DNA of 64,000 nucleotides from Pedobacter sp. Leaf170 (GCF_920984665.1 NZ_CAKLBP010000007.1:1-64000); one strand, 5' to 3'. Shown: positions 16,683 through 26,738, numbered from the stretch's first letter. Numbers and translations: made by a program. Notes: a model not told the origin generated them from the sequence alone.

Positions 16683-18275
16683 TTAATTAGGATCCCAAAA
16701 AATTAATGATGTAAATTTATTGATGTTAGTCGGAACATTTGCTGGGTTTAAGTTATACTCCCTTTGACTATATAAAACTCTGGTTGGCAATCTATCAACA
16801 TGGGTTGAAATAGATTTTAACGATGCAAATGTTAATATTGGATTAGTTGAAGTATTTACAATTCTAGGATACGTTGTTCTTCTAAATTCATTGAATGCTT
16901 CATCATTTGAAATCATATTTAAAGCAATATATTTTTGAGTGATGATTGCTTCAATTTTTTGGTCTGTAGTTGTAGCCAACGAAAAATTTACCAAAGGACT
17001 TGTTGCATTCAGCGTTCTGTATGAGGCTACATCAGTAGCAACATCTTTTGTGCCTGGAACAGTATTTGAAAAATCTTTGTACAAATAATTAAACGATTGC
17101 GTAATACCATTGTAGAAAGCAGTTTCCGCGTTGCCGGCAAGATAATTTCTGGTATAAGCTTCTGCTAATAGGAAATTTGCTTCAGTTGCTAAAATTAGTG
17201 GTGTTCCCATTGTTGGGCCTTTAACTACACCAAACAGAGGTGATCCAGATACGCCATCAGAAGCGCCACCGGTAATCCATGCAGAACCAGCAGCAGCAGC
17301 AGCAGGAACTGAAGATGATTCATCACCTAACTGGTTGATGATGTTAGATGGGAAACCTCTGTAGATAACTTTTCCTCTGAAAGCATCAGAAAGTTTGTTA
17401 CCGTCGTAAAAGCTGTATATCCATTTTGTAGGAATCCTACTTGTTGTTGTGTTGGTACCTGTTGTCGTAAATCCTATTGAGTTGTAAATTGGATTTGGTC
17501 TATCTGTTTTAACATAACCAGGTTGAACAATCGCATCTGCTGTAAGCACACCAATAGTTGTATTAAAGCTGCTGAACGCTGGAGTTGTGTAAGCTTGTAA
17601 ACTTGGTACACCAGCCATTTTAATCAGCATTCTTAATTTAACTGTATTGGCAAATCTTTTCCAGTTGTTCATGTCGCCACCAAAAAGTGGGTCGGCACTT
17701 GTAGCAACTTTTGCTGTTGCAGCATTTGCCTGTCCGGCTGTAATGTCAACAATTGCTTTATCTAAATCGGCAATACATGCTTTATATACATCGCTTGCAG
17801 GATCATATTTAGGTGATAAAACCGCTGTTCCTTTTAAGGCCTGAGAGTAGGGTACATCATTAAATTGATTCACCAAACGCTCAAAAGCAAAGGATTTCAT
17901 AATTCTTGCAATAGAAGTCGAATAAATCAAAGTTGGATCTGTAGTCGTGTTCTCCAAAACATATTGGAAATCCTGTGCATTATCGTAAGTTGAATTCCAC
18001 AACCCTTCGTAAGCATCAGTACCGAAATCGTAAGTTACTACCGAACCAAAGCCACCAAAACCACCTGCATTAGCTCTGGCTCCAGAAAAATCTGCTAAGC
18101 TTAAGTTAAATGAATTGCTAATAGAGGCTGCACCTACAATAGCCTGAGGTAATATTAAATTTGGGGTAGCCGATGTTAAACTGTTCGGATTGGTGTTTAC
18201 ATCAAGATACTTCTTACAAGCACTTGAAAAAATCACCATCCCACTAAGTAATATATATTTAAAAATCTTTTTCAT
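16683..18275 (-). CDS. SusD/RagB-like nutrient-binding outer-membrane lipoprotein
   Basis: This 530-residue lipoprotein has lipobox SSAC (Cys20) followed by KKYLDVNTNPN, the characteristic start of the SusD-like group 2 proteins. Tetratricopeptide-like helices and the motif SFAFERLVNQFNDVPYSQAL are present. It forms the lid over the SusC barrel and captures substrate at the cell surface. It is 13 bp downstream of susC. A run of alanine codons (about residue 326-333) is a minor oddity. SusD group 2 pairs are often not tied to polysaccharide loci, in line with the lack of a glycosidase here. Confidence 0.9.
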   Translation of the reverse strand: MKKIFKYILLSGMVIFSSACKKYLDVNTNPNSLTSATPNLILPQAIVGAASISNSFNLSLADFSGARANAGGFGGFGSVVTYDFGTDAYEGLWNSTYDNAQDFQYVLENTTTDPTLIYSTSIARIMKSFAFERLVNQFNDVPYSQALKGTAVLSPKYDPASDVYKACIADLDKAIVDITAGQANAATAKVATSADPLFGGDMNNWKRFANTVKLRMLIKMAGVPSLQAYTTPAFSSFNTTIGVLTADAIVQPGYVKTDRPNPIYNSIGFTTTGTNTTTSRIPTKWIYSFYDGNKLSDAFRGKVIYRGFPSNIINQLGDESSSVPAAAAAGSAWITGGASDGVSGSPLFGVVKGPTMGTPLILATEANFLLAEAYTRNYLAGNAETAFYNGITQSFNYLYKDFSNTVPGTKDVATDVASYRTLNATSPLVNFSLATTTDQKIEAIITQKYIALNMISNDEAFNEFRRTTYPRIVNTSTNPILTFASLKSISTHVDRLPTRVLYSQREYNLNPANVPTNINKFTSLIFWDPN

Positions 18276-18288
18276 ATTCTTCTTTTGC

Positions 18289-21200
18289 TTATAACGTTAC
18301 AGATAAACTAAAGCCGTAGTATCTTCCTGGAGGCGTTTGACCTAATGAAGAGAAACCAATGGCATTACTTGATGCACCTAAAGCACTATACTCTGGGTCT
18401 GTGTAAAGGTTTGTTTTAGGCGTAAATAACAATAAGTTACGTCCTTGTAAACTAATTGTAGCTCTTTTCACAAAGCCTACGCTTTTTAATACTGATGCTG
18501 GTAAATCGTAGCTTAATGATGCCTCACGTAATTTCCAGAATGCAGCAGAGAATGTATAGTTACTGTTAACTGCTGTATTTGTTGGTCCGTTTGTCCAAAA
18601 ATCTACACCACCTGTGTATGTTGTAATGTTTGTGTTTTCAACATAAGTGTTGGTTGCAGGATCAAGGTATGACGAGTTTGGTACAACAAAACGTTCTCTG
18701 TTAAAGAAAGTTGTTCTGATACCAGCACCAGAGAAATCATAACTGCCAGCCCCAAAATACATTACATTACCAGTACGGTATTCCCAAACGGTTGCAAAAC
18801 GTAAGCCTTTGTAAGATACACTAGCATCTAAGCCTAAACGTGTTTTTGGTTCAGTAATACCCAAAGTAGAGATAGTTGTGGTTGCAGATGGCATACCTGT
18901 AAGTCTATCAACAATTACTCTGCCTTGATTATCTTTTTGGTATGTTGTTCCTTTTAACAGTGGGAAAGGCTGGCCAACTTCTGCAACAATTTGTGCACTT
19001 CCGAAACTACCTAAATTGATGAACGATTGATCTGTACTGATTGAAAGTACTTTGTTTGCATTGTAAGTGTAGTTTGCACCAATGCTTACTTCAAGGCCAC
19101 CAGCAGTTCTGATAGGGGTAACACGAACAGCAGTTTCTATACCTTTATTTTGCACTTCACCAGTATTAGTCAGGTAATTTGTGTAACCTGTTGATGAAGG
19201 AATCTGAGTACCGATAGTTTGGTCAACCGTGTTTGATTGATAAACGGTTAAGCTTGCTGTTAATCTGGACTTTAACATCTCTAAATCAAAACCAGCTTCA
19301 ACCTGTGTAGTTACCTCTGGTTTAATGTCTGGAGATACTACCTGGTTACCAATTGTAAAACCTGGGACGTTGTTATACGGATATCCGTATGCTTGTCCGA
19401 AGGTTGTGTTTAATGCGTAAGCACCAAGGTTTACCAAACCTACTTTAGACCAACCACCACGTAATTTTAAGCTTTGAATGGTGTTTGAATTTTTTAAGAA
19501 AGGAATAGCATCAGAAGCTATGAAAGCTAAATCTGCCGCAGGGTAAAATAAAGATCTGTTTTCAGGATTCAATACTGATCTCCAGTCATTTCTACCGGTA
19601 ACGTGTAAGTATAAATAATCTCTAAAACCTAAACGGGCATCTACATAAGCACCAAACTGTCTAACTAAAGAGTTTGATTCTGATGCACCAGGATTTTGCG
19701 TTGTATTACTAATGTTATATAAACCACCAATAACCATTGCTGATGAAGAAACGCCAATACCTTTAGCTATGTTGTTACGTGAACTTGCACCTAAAATAGC
19801 ATTTAAAGAGAAATCTTTGTTCAGTCTTTTTTGATATTGTGCCTGAAACTCAGGGTTTAACTGTGTTGAATAATTTGCACCATCACTAACACCACCAACT
19901 ATATTCTGGAAGTTTGAAGTAATTCCAAGTCTGTAATCAGAATATGTAAATTTATCTGTCCAAGCTTTATTAGATGAATTTTGAGTTGATAAACTTACAC
20001 GGAATAAGATAGATAATTCTGTAATTGGTTTATAGCGTAATTGAGCATTACCAGTCAAATAATCATTTCTTACTAACTGACGGTTATTATCAATTGCGAA
20101 ATATGGATTTTGATAATACTCATTGTAGTATCCGTTAGGATTTGAGAATGGATCTTCTTTCCAGTTTTTGTAAATAGTAAGCGGAATTTGTCCGGGAGTT
20201 TGTAAAACGTTATCAAATACTGAAGAGGTTGCAGTAGTTAAATTGTAACGGTTTTGAACATAGTTTGCATTAAATGAGAAATCAAACTTATCGCTTATTT
20301 TACGGTCGCCATTAACTCTGATGCTAAAACGGTTGTATTTATCGCCTGGCATTGTTGCCGTTTGGTCGAAATACTGACCTGAGATATAATAACTGCCTTT
20401 TTCATCACCAGAAGAAATACTTAAATCTTCCTGGTTACCAATACCAGTTTCCCAAAAGCTGTTTTTGTTTTGACTAGAATTAAATGAGTAAGGTACAGTT
20501 TGAATTGAACCATCAACTAATGGCTTACCAATCGGACGTAAAGAGCCATCAAATGCCGGACCATACTGCTGGTTTTCATACGGTGTGTAGGTTTTAATAT
20601 CATCCGGACCGGTACCAGAACCAAAACGTTCTTGAATTTGAGGTAAGAATGCAGTTGATTCAAAAGTGCTTGTATGTGATGCTTTAATTTGAGCAACACC
20701 TGCTTTACCTTTTTTAGTTGTGATAATCAAGGCACCATTTGATGCATCCGAACCGTACAAGGCAGCAGCACCAGCACCATTTAAAACCTGGATATCTTCA
20801 ATATCCTCAGGATTTAAATTACCTAAGATGTTACTTGGTACGATAACGTTATCTACAACTACTAATGCCTGGTTGTTACCAGTTAAAGAGCGGTTACCAC
20901 GTAGTACAATACGAACGTTGGGGTTAACACCAGAACTTACCGCATTTACCTGTAAACCGGCAACTTTACCACTCAATGCACTGGCAACGTTAAATGCCTT
21001 ACCTTGAGTAAGCTCGCCTGCCTTAATGGTTGTAGCCTGGTTACCTTGTTGTCTACGCTGGATGCTAACACCCCCAGCTGTTACCACAACTTCATTTAAT
21101 GCCTGCGCATCAGAACTTAAGGAAATGTTAATTACATTACCTGTAGGGATGCTTGTTTCTGTAGTTTTGTAACCTAAGAAAGATACTACAATTGTTTTTG

Positions 21201-21405
21201 CATTTGCAGGAACCCTAAGGCTGAATTTTCCATCAGCTCCTGTTTGTGAACCCACGCCTGTGATGTTCTTTACTCTCACTGTTGCACCAGGGATGGGAAC
21301 TCCGTCATCTTGTGAAGTTACTGTACCGGTTACTGTTCTCTCTTGTGCCATTGCAGTGCCCGCAACGAATACAAGTATGAACAAACTCTGTAAAAGTTTT
21401 TTCAT
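18289..21405 (-). CDS. SusC/RagA-type TonB-linked outer-membrane transporter
   Basis: This 1038-residue protein has a signal peptide ending near AMAQ. A carboxypeptidase-regulatory-like domain (TVTGTVTSQDDGVPIPGATV) follows, then the TonB plug (SGKVAGLQVNAVSSG, NPEDIEDIQVLNGAGAAALYGSDASNG), which is the SusC signature. The 22-strand barrel ends in YYGFSLSVTL, with the terminal aromatic/Leu pattern for BAM insertion. It imports an unknown nutrient with the SusD-like partner. It heads the operon 21405-15743. There is no anti-sigma-interacting STN domain, so regulation is probably by the divergent-side AraC protein rather than by a FecI/FecR pair. Confidence 0.95.
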   Translation of the reverse strand: MKKLLQSLFILVFVAGTAMAQERTVTGTVTSQDDGVPIPGATVRVKNITGVGSQTGADGKFSLRVPANAKTIVVSFLGYKTTETSIPTGNVINISLSSDAQALNEVVVTAGGVSIQRRQQGNQATTIKAGELTQGKAFNVASALSGKVAGLQVNAVSSGVNPNVRIVLRGNRSLTGNNQALVVVDNVIVPSNILGNLNPEDIEDIQVLNGAGAAALYGSDASNGALIITTKKGKAGVAQIKASHTSTFESTAFLPQIQERFGSGTGPDDIKTYTPYENQQYGPAFDGSLRPIGKPLVDGSIQTVPYSFNSSQNKNSFWETGIGNQEDLSISSGDEKGSYYISGQYFDQTATMPGDKYNRFSIRVNGDRKISDKFDFSFNANYVQNRYNLTTATSSVFDNVLQTPGQIPLTIYKNWKEDPFSNPNGYYNEYYQNPYFAIDNNRQLVRNDYLTGNAQLRYKPITELSILFRVSLSTQNSSNKAWTDKFTYSDYRLGITSNFQNIVGGVSDGANYSTQLNPEFQAQYQKRLNKDFSLNAILGASSRNNIAKGIGVSSSAMVIGGLYNISNTTQNPGASESNSLVRQFGAYVDARLGFRDYLYLHVTGRNDWRSVLNPENRSLFYPAADLAFIASDAIPFLKNSNTIQSLKLRGGWSKVGLVNLGAYALNTTFGQAYGYPYNNVPGFTIGNQVVSPDIKPEVTTQVEAGFDLEMLKSRLTASLTVYQSNTVDQTIGTQIPSSTGYTNYLTNTGEVQNKGIETAVRVTPIRTAGGLEVSIGANYTYNANKVLSISTDQSFINLGSFGSAQIVAEVGQPFPLLKGTTYQKDNQGRVIVDRLTGMPSATTTISTLGITEPKTRLGLDASVSYKGLRFATVWEYRTGNVMYFGAGSYDFSGAGIRTTFFNRERFVVPNSSYLDPATNTYVENTNITTYTGGVDFWTNGPTNTAVNSNYTFSAAFWKLREASLSYDLPASVLKSVGFVKRATISLQGRNLLLFTPKTNLYTDPEYSALGASSNAIGFSSLGQTPPGRYYGFSLSVTL

Positions 21406-21730
21406 GAATAATCGAATTTAGTTTAGTTAATGTTAAGTTAATTAGCTAAAACTAGGTCGAAAACTGCATGAAACAAAATTATTACATGCTAAATCATAGC
21501 AAATTTTGGAGTATTTGGCAAACCTGCAAAAATGCAATAAGTCAAGGTGAAAATATTAGCACATTTTTGCTGCGAAGATTTATTTTGGAGTTGATTTTGC
21601 CCTAAAACATTAGTTGAAATTCTATAATTTGTAGATTTTTCTTCTTTTTTTTTATATAAATACAAAAGCCCACTCTATTTTTAGATAAAGTGGGCAAAAA
21701 AGACCTTAAAAATGTTATATTAACTTAAAA
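21406..21730. other. Intergenic region upstream of susC
   Basis: The region is A/T-rich, contains the susC promoter (exact boxes not convincing) and the terminator of the araC-type gene at 21668-21695. No coding signal was seen. Confidence 0.4.
21668..21695 (-). terminator. Intrinsic terminator of the AraC-type gene
   Basis: GCCCACT (21668-21674) pairs with AGTGGGC (21689-21695). On the minus strand the stem is followed by TTTTGTATTT, 36 bp past the araC-type stop. Confidence 0.65.
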
Positions 21731-22612
21731 TTATCCAGTGAGCATTTCAAAATCATGAATGTATGCCTTTGGAGATTTGCCTACAATAGATTTGAAAACT
21801 CTATTGAAGTTTGGTATGCTGCTAAAACCGACCTTATATGCTATGCTGGATATATGATCTAGTTTTCCATCAAGAATTAAGCTTTTGCGGGCATAATTAA
21901 TTCTAACTTCATTTAAATAAGAGACAAATGTGTGCCCGGTATGTTTTTTAAAGTATCTGCAAAAAGCTTGTGGTGTCATAAAAGCAATGTCTGAAACATC
22001 TTCGAGTGTAATGGCTTTATGGTAATTATCGGATATGTAATTAACAATCCGAACCAGTCTGTCGCCATCACTGTCAATTTTACCCAATTTAAACATATCA
22101 GAACATATTGGCGTAAAGTGTTCTTCTATTGTTTGTAAGGCAAGCATTAAATCAACAAAGTTAGAAAGCAATTTAACGCCGATTGATTTGTCAATAGCTT
22201 TCATCAATGAATAAATCATCTCTGCATGCTCTTCAGATATTTTAAAACCATTTTTATTCCTCGCTAAAAACTTTTTAACTGTTTTCATCTCAGGTAATGA
22301 AAATAGCGGACCTAGTTTCGCATCAACATCAAAATAGACAGAATGTGAGGAAACTAAGTTTACTTGATTTTGAGCTTCATCTATAGCGTTTTTAAAAAGA
22401 TGGGGTAGCCCTGAACCGATTACAAATAAATCGCCGCTTTTAAAGTGTTGCATGTCATTGCCTGCAATAAGCGTACCGGTGCCGTGCTCAATGTAAGTGA
22501 TTTGCCACTCCTCATGCCTATGCAGATATGGATAAAAATTGGGCGATTCAAATCGCTCAGACACTACGCTCTTGTCTTCAGAGACGAGAAAGGTGAATGG
22601 AAATACTTTCAT
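21731..22612 (-). CDS. AraC-family transcriptional regulator
   Basis: This 293-residue protein has an N-terminal cupin sensor domain (HRHEEWQITYIEHGTGTLIAG, GDLFVIGSGLPH). The C-terminal double helix-turn-helix is TLEDVSDIAFMTPQAFCRYFKKHTG followed by ISSIAYKVGFSSIPNFNRVFKSIVGKSP. The cupin domain commonly binds a sugar or related effector. It is transcribed in the same direction as the SusC operon, 325 bp upstream of it and separated by a terminator. It is the natural candidate regulator of that operon, by position only. Confidence 0.9.
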   Translation of the reverse strand: MKVFPFTFLVSEDKSVVSERFESPNFYPYLHRHEEWQITYIEHGTGTLIAGNDMQHFKSGDLFVIGSGLPHLFKNAIDEAQNQVNLVSSHSVYFDVDAKLGPLFSLPEMKTVKKFLARNKNGFKISEEHAEMIYSLMKAIDKSIGVKLLSNFVDLMLALQTIEEHFTPICSDMFKLGKIDSDGDRLVRIVNYISDNYHKAITLEDVSDIAFMTPQAFCRYFKKHTGHTFVSYLNEVRINYARKSLILDGKLDHISSIAYKVGFSSIPNFNRVFKSIVGKSPKAYIHDFEMLTG

Positions 22613-23198
22613 TGTTTAGAGATGATTATAGGAAGGGAGCGCAAGTGTTAAATTAGATATTTTAGCACATTAAATGCAAAAAAATATAATGATATGTTAA
22701 AATCCAATTACATAATGTTAAAATAGTAACGAATTAGATACTTAACTATGGTTTGGCTTGTTAATTGTTATTGCAATAGCCTCCATTTTTAAAATTATTT
22801 AATTATTGTTTAGCATAAAATCATTTGTCATCAGGTACAGATGCTCAGTTTTTTTATATTATTCTGTGTAAATAAATACGGATAATTAGGTTTCTCAGAT
22901 TTCGCTATAAATTAATTAGTTTGTATTTAAAGATTCTATTAATCAATAGTTTATAAAGCTGTTAGATTAGAATATCGTGCACCTACATTTCAATGGCATA
23001 GAAAAGAGAGCCGTAAATGGTTTGAAGACTGTTTATTACTCTATTTTTAATTTATCGATTAGAATTATCGCGATACAAAAATTCTGAAATATTAGAAAGT
23101 AATTGATAAAAAAAAGGAAATTTTTACCACGATAAATTTTCGCAAAAAAGGGGCTTCACAAAGCATTTTTTTTGGATGTTGTTTTTGCAAAATCTATT
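22613..23198. other. A/T-rich intergenic region without recognised features
   Basis: This is almost 600 bp of very A/T-rich sequence between the AraC gene start and the receiver gene stop. No open frame with coding character, no strong hairpin and no RNA gene was seen. The promoter of the AraC gene should lie at 22615-22750. Confidence 0.35.
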
Positions 23199-23588
23199 TT
23201 AGATATTCTGAAGCGCATGTTCAACAACTTCGCTTTCAAGCGGCTTAACAAAAAATGCTTTAACCATTGAGTATGTTTTCGCTTTTGCCTTATCTAAATC
23301 ATCTACAGAAGATGTTAGAATAAATACGCGAACAGCATTTTTTAATACCATTTGTTCTAAGTTTTCTAAAACGGCCCAGCCATTCATAACGGGCATATTT
23401 AAATCCAGAAACATAAAAACCTGCTTATCCTGGGCGATTCGCTTCAAATAATTTAAGCCAAGTTCGCCGCTATTAAAAGCATGTATGGGTAATTCTGTAT
23501 GTGCACTAATTATTTCCTTATTGATGAATAAACTATACTCGTCATCATCAATAAGCAGGATTTCATTTTCTATCATAGGGTGTATCAA
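23199..23588 (-). CDS. Single-domain response regulator (CheY-like receiver)
   Basis: This 129-residue protein (or 125 if it starts at the second Met, 23576) consists only of a receiver domain. IDDDEY is the acidic pocket, FLDLNMPVMNGW holds the phospho-acceptor Asp, ILTSS is the Thr/Ser switch, and FFVKPL carries the conserved Lys. With no output domain it acts by protein contact or as a phosphate sink. The next gene, on the other strand, encodes a PAS/HisKA-like protein without a catalytic domain, and a link between the two is plausible. The partner kinase is not adjacent. Confidence 0.9.
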   Translation of the reverse strand: MIHPMIENEILLIDDDEYSLFINKEIISAHTELPIHAFNSGELGLNYLKRIAQDKQVFMFLDLNMPVMNGWAVLENLEQMVLKNAVRVFILTSSVDDLDKAKAKTYSMVKAFFVKPLESEVVEHALQNI

Positions 23589-23974
23589 TAGAAATAGATT
23601 GTAGTATTAATTCGATTTTTAAATTCAAAAAACCGGTTAATAGTTCTAAAACTAATAATATCAGCAAACTAAGTAAAAACTTTACCATTCCACGTTATCC
23701 AGATAAATTAAGTATAAATAACCGGCATACGTATTATTTACAGAAAATCGTATTTATGGGCATTTTAACCATTGGAACAAACAATTTGGCACTTAAAACC
23801 TGCGTAGTCGCTCAACTTCGCTTTGTAATTAAACAATTACAAAATACTAAAATTTAAGTTATTGAATTGTTGTTTATTTAATAACTTAGAGGCTCTGAAT
23901 TAATCGTCTTGAAATTTTTTTGGTCTGCTCTGACTATTTAAAATCGGCGTGTTATTTACGAAAAATGCAACCCT
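23589..23974. other. Intergenic region between divergent signalling genes
   Basis: The region is A/T-rich and must hold both divergent promoters. A 9-bp hairpin TTTGTAATT/AATTACAAA (23822-23843, AAAC loop) is the only structure that stands out. No gene was seen. Confidence 0.35.
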
Positions 23975-24604
23975 ATGATAAATTTTGACCAAACATGTAA
24001 TTTACTAAAAGAATCTAGTTTCTACTACATTATTATTGTAAACATGGAAGGCAAATACACTTTTACAAATGATAATTATTCGCAAAGATTTTCTCATGTA
24101 TCAAGTGGTTTAATAGGTCAGCCGTTTCACATTACCATGCATCCGGATGATGTTGCTACCTGCGAAATGGTTTCTCAGGAATGTTTCCAGCAGCCAAATA
24201 AGTTATTTCCTGCAACCATCCGTAAACATGATGGTCAAGGCGGCTATATATTTACCCAATGGGAATTTCGGGCTATGTTTGATGAAAATAACCAGCCATC
24301 GGGTATGTTTTGCCTGGGTTATGATATTTCTGAACTGATGTTGGAAAGGCAACAATCTAAAAAGGTATCAGAAGAAATTAACGCACAATCAAGCTTGCTC
24401 GAAGAAATTGTATTTACGCAAAGCCACACTGTTCGAGCGCCTCTGGCAAACCTTTTAGCATTAACTCGGATTATGAAGAAAAATCTACACAACGAAAAAT
24501 ACATAGGACAGGTTTGCGATATGGTTCTCGATTCGGCTAAAAAATTAGATGAAATTATTACTGATATAGTTTTTAGCGTTAGGAAACATACCGACTCCCG
24601 CTAG
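23975..24604 (+). CDS. PAS-domain protein with HisKA-like dimerisation segment and no ATPase domain
   Basis: This 209-residue protein is soluble. A PAS fold spans about residues 10-125 (GKYTFTNDNYSQRF, MHPDDVATCEMV, GMFCLGYDIS). A coiled linker and a helical hairpin at about 145-200 follow, containing QSHTVRAPLANLLAL. This resembles the H-box of histidine kinases (SHExRxPL) with the His retained. The stop comes before any N, G1 or G2 box, so no HATPase domain exists, and none follows in the next 130 bp. It may be phosphorylated in trans or act as a phosphotransfer or scaffold protein with the divergent receiver. Confidence 0.8.
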   Translation: MINFDQTCNLLKESSFYYIIIVNMEGKYTFTNDNYSQRFSHVSSGLIGQPFHITMHPDDVATCEMVSQECFQQPNKLFPATIRKHDGQGGYIFTQWEFRAMFDENNQPSGMFCLGYDISELMLERQQSKKVSEEINAQSSLLEEIVFTQSHTVRAPLANLLALTRIMKKNLHNEKYIGQVCDMVLDSAKKLDEIITDIVFSVRKHTDSR

Positions 24605-24739
24605 TCATTCAAATGAGCATACAACCGCTCACAAATTATCTCTGGTGCATTTGGTTTCATGCATTAAAGCATCGTAAAAAAATATATCCTGTTGATATAA
24701 TCTCGAAACTTTTTCCGATTCCTTAGGTTTCATTTTTAT

Positions 24740-26284
24740 ATGGAAACACATTTGGATATCTTGGTAGAAAAAAATTCTGCAGCGAATAAAAAACTTTACG
24801 ATTACCAGCATCACGATCTAAATTTATTGTTCGAAAAGCTTTCTGCTCATGCCAATCATAAGGCGAAACTGCTTTATCAATTACCAACCGGTGGTGGTAA
24901 AACAATTATTTTTTCAGAGATAGCAAAGCGATTCATTCTTAATTATGGTAAAAAGGTAATTGTTTTGAGCCACCGTATTGAACTTTGCCAACAAACTACC
25001 AAAGCACTTAAAGGTATGGGTGTGGTAAACCGGGTAATAGATAGCAAGGTAAAAAAGATATCCATTAAAGACCATTTTGAATGTTATGTTGCGATGGTTG
25101 AAACGCTAAAGCGCCGGATTGATGAAGGACTGATAAATACATCTTCTGTTGGATTGGTTATCGTTGATGAAGCACATCATAATTCTTTCCATAAATTACT
25201 TTCTAAGTTTCCAAATGCTGCTGTAATTGGGGTAACGGCAACACCTTTCTCATCTGATGTTAATTTGCCTATGAAAGGTTTTTATGATGAATTGTTGGTT
25301 GGCGAATCTATTTCAAACTTAATTAAGCAAGGCTTTTTAGCCAAACCAAAACTGCACAGCTATGATGTTGAACTCAATACGCTTAAAACCGGTTTAACCG
25401 GCGATTTTACTGTAAGTACATCCGATGCCTTATATGGCTCGGAAGTTATGCTGGACTTGCTTTTGCATGCTTATGAATCTCATTCTATGAGAAAAAAGAC
25501 CTTGATATTCAATAACGGGATATTCACTTCCAACCGTGTTGAGGAGGTTTTTAGCAAGGCAGGGTATGCTATTCGTCATTTAGATAATAAAACATCATCC
25601 GCAGAGCGGAAAGAAATACTAAAATGGTTTAAACGAACAAAAGGTGCAATTCTTAGTTCTGTTTCTATTTTAACAACAGGATTTGATGAGCCAAGCATTC
25701 AATCGGTTATACTTTACCGGGCCACCACATCATTAACTTTATACCATCAAATGATAGGGCGGGGTGCTCGCTGTTGTTCGGGTAAAAAGAAATTTTCGAT
25801 TATAGATCTCGGTAATAATTGCGAAAGGTTTGGCGAATGGAATAGCGAAATTGATTGGAACCATGTATTTAATCATCCAGAAATTTACCATGAAAACCTT
25901 AGCCGTAGTACACAACAAACTCATGTTATTCCTATTGAGATGAGAAACACCTTTCCCAATAGTTTAGAGGTGTCTTTTGATGTTGTAGCTGCCTATCATA
26001 AAGCTCTGGAAGATGGTCAGAAGGCCAAAATTGTAATAAGGGATTCTATTCGTCAACATGCTTTAATGTGTTTAGATAATGCTGAAGGCGATTTAGCGAA
26101 AGCATTAGAGCTTTGCCATGTTTTGGATAAGGAAATTGATTACCGCATTAAGCTTTATGGAAAATGCCTGTCAAAAGTAACCAGAGATTACATCACTTGG
26201 CTTGGCGATGATTATCGTTTGAGATTAAAAAAAATGATTCAAAAACTTATGGCGAAAAGCATGACCTTGCCTGTAGCGAGTTAA
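24740..26284 (+). CDS. DEAD/DEAH-box (SF2) helicase
   Basis: This 514-residue SF2 helicase has Q-region LYDYQHHDLNLL, Walker A PTGGGKT (49-55), motif Ia VIVLSHRIEL, motif II DEAH (143-146), motif III GVTATPF, motif V SILTTGFDEP and motif VI YHQMIGRGAR. The C-terminal 100 residues are helical and unassigned. The organisation is like the ResIII/YqhH-type stand-alone helicases, with no nuclease, methylase or zinc domain. The substrate (DNA or RNA) cannot be told from sequence. It is probably monocistronic or co-transcribed with the 73-residue gene 71 bp downstream. Confidence 0.9.
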   Translation: METHLDILVEKNSAANKKLYDYQHHDLNLLFEKLSAHANHKAKLLYQLPTGGGKTIIFSEIAKRFILNYGKKVIVLSHRIELCQQTTKALKGMGVVNRVIDSKVKKISIKDHFECYVAMVETLKRRIDEGLINTSSVGLVIVDEAHHNSFHKLLSKFPNAAVIGVTATPFSSDVNLPMKGFYDELLVGESISNLIKQGFLAKPKLHSYDVELNTLKTGLTGDFTVSTSDALYGSEVMLDLLLHAYESHSMRKKTLIFNNGIFTSNRVEEVFSKAGYAIRHLDNKTSSAERKEILKWFKRTKGAILSSVSILTTGFDEPSIQSVILYRATTSLTLYHQMIGRGARCCSGKKKFSIIDLGNNCERFGEWNSEIDWNHVFNHPEIYHENLSRSTQQTHVIPIEMRNTFPNSLEVSFDVVAAYHKALEDGQKAKIVIRDSIRQHALMCLDNAEGDLAKALELCHVLDKEIDYRIKLYGKCLSKVTRDYITWLGDDYRLRLKKMIQKLMAKSMTLPVAS

Positions 26285-26355
26285 TAAATGCATCTTAAGA
26301 ATTACTAAAAATTTGCGATTAGATAAATACTTAAAAATAATTTAAATAACATACA

Positions 26356-26577
26356 ATGGATAACTTTAAAATTAGTGTAGAAGAAGGTGATTATACAGTT
26401 GAGCCGCAAGAAAATGGAACATATCGAATTATGCAGGACGAGCATAAACTTGGCGTAATCTATGCAGAAGCTGTTGATGAGCACATGCAATGGCGCACAA
26501 TGGATGAATTTGATGATGCTTTGGTTTTACATCTTGGTGAGGCCATAACAAAACACAATGATAATCAAGAAGTTTAG
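26356..26577 (+). CDS. Small acidic hypothetical protein
   Basis: This 73-residue acidic protein has no membrane segment or cysteine. Beta-rich start FKISVEEGDYTVEPQENGTYRI, then HKLGVIYAEAV, then a helical acidic end. I recall similar short unknown proteins in Sphingobacteriaceae but no function. It follows the helicase by 71 bp and is closed by a strong terminator. The start is supported by an A/T-rich leader. Confidence 0.65.
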   Translation: MDNFKISVEEGDYTVEPQENGTYRIMQDEHKLGVIYAEAVDEHMQWRTMDEFDDALVLHLGEAITKHNDNQEV

Positions 26578-26588
26578 GTTTAATAAAT

Positions 26589-26636
26589 GCTAAGGCTGTC
26601 CATTTGTAATTTAAGGATGGCTTTAGCTTTATTTTT
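26589..26636 (+). terminator. Intrinsic terminator
   Basis: GCTAAGGCTGTCC (26589-26601) pairs along its whole 13 bp, counting three G-U pairs, with GGATGGCTTTAGC (26615-26627), followed by TTTATTTTT. It ends the helicase and small-gene transcript. Confidence 0.8.
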
Positions 26637-26738
26637 AAATAAAAGGTTTTTCATCTAGATATAATTTTTTAAAAATTAGTGAATAATCGTAAAACAAAAA
26701 AGGCTCTTTTTTTATTTTAGTGACATCACGATAAAACT

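Noticed and set aside
24740-26577. Helicase plus small gene as a defence system
   Set aside because: No nuclease, methylase or other effector is next to it, and a strong terminator closes the unit; the helicase motifs alone do not support a defence role.
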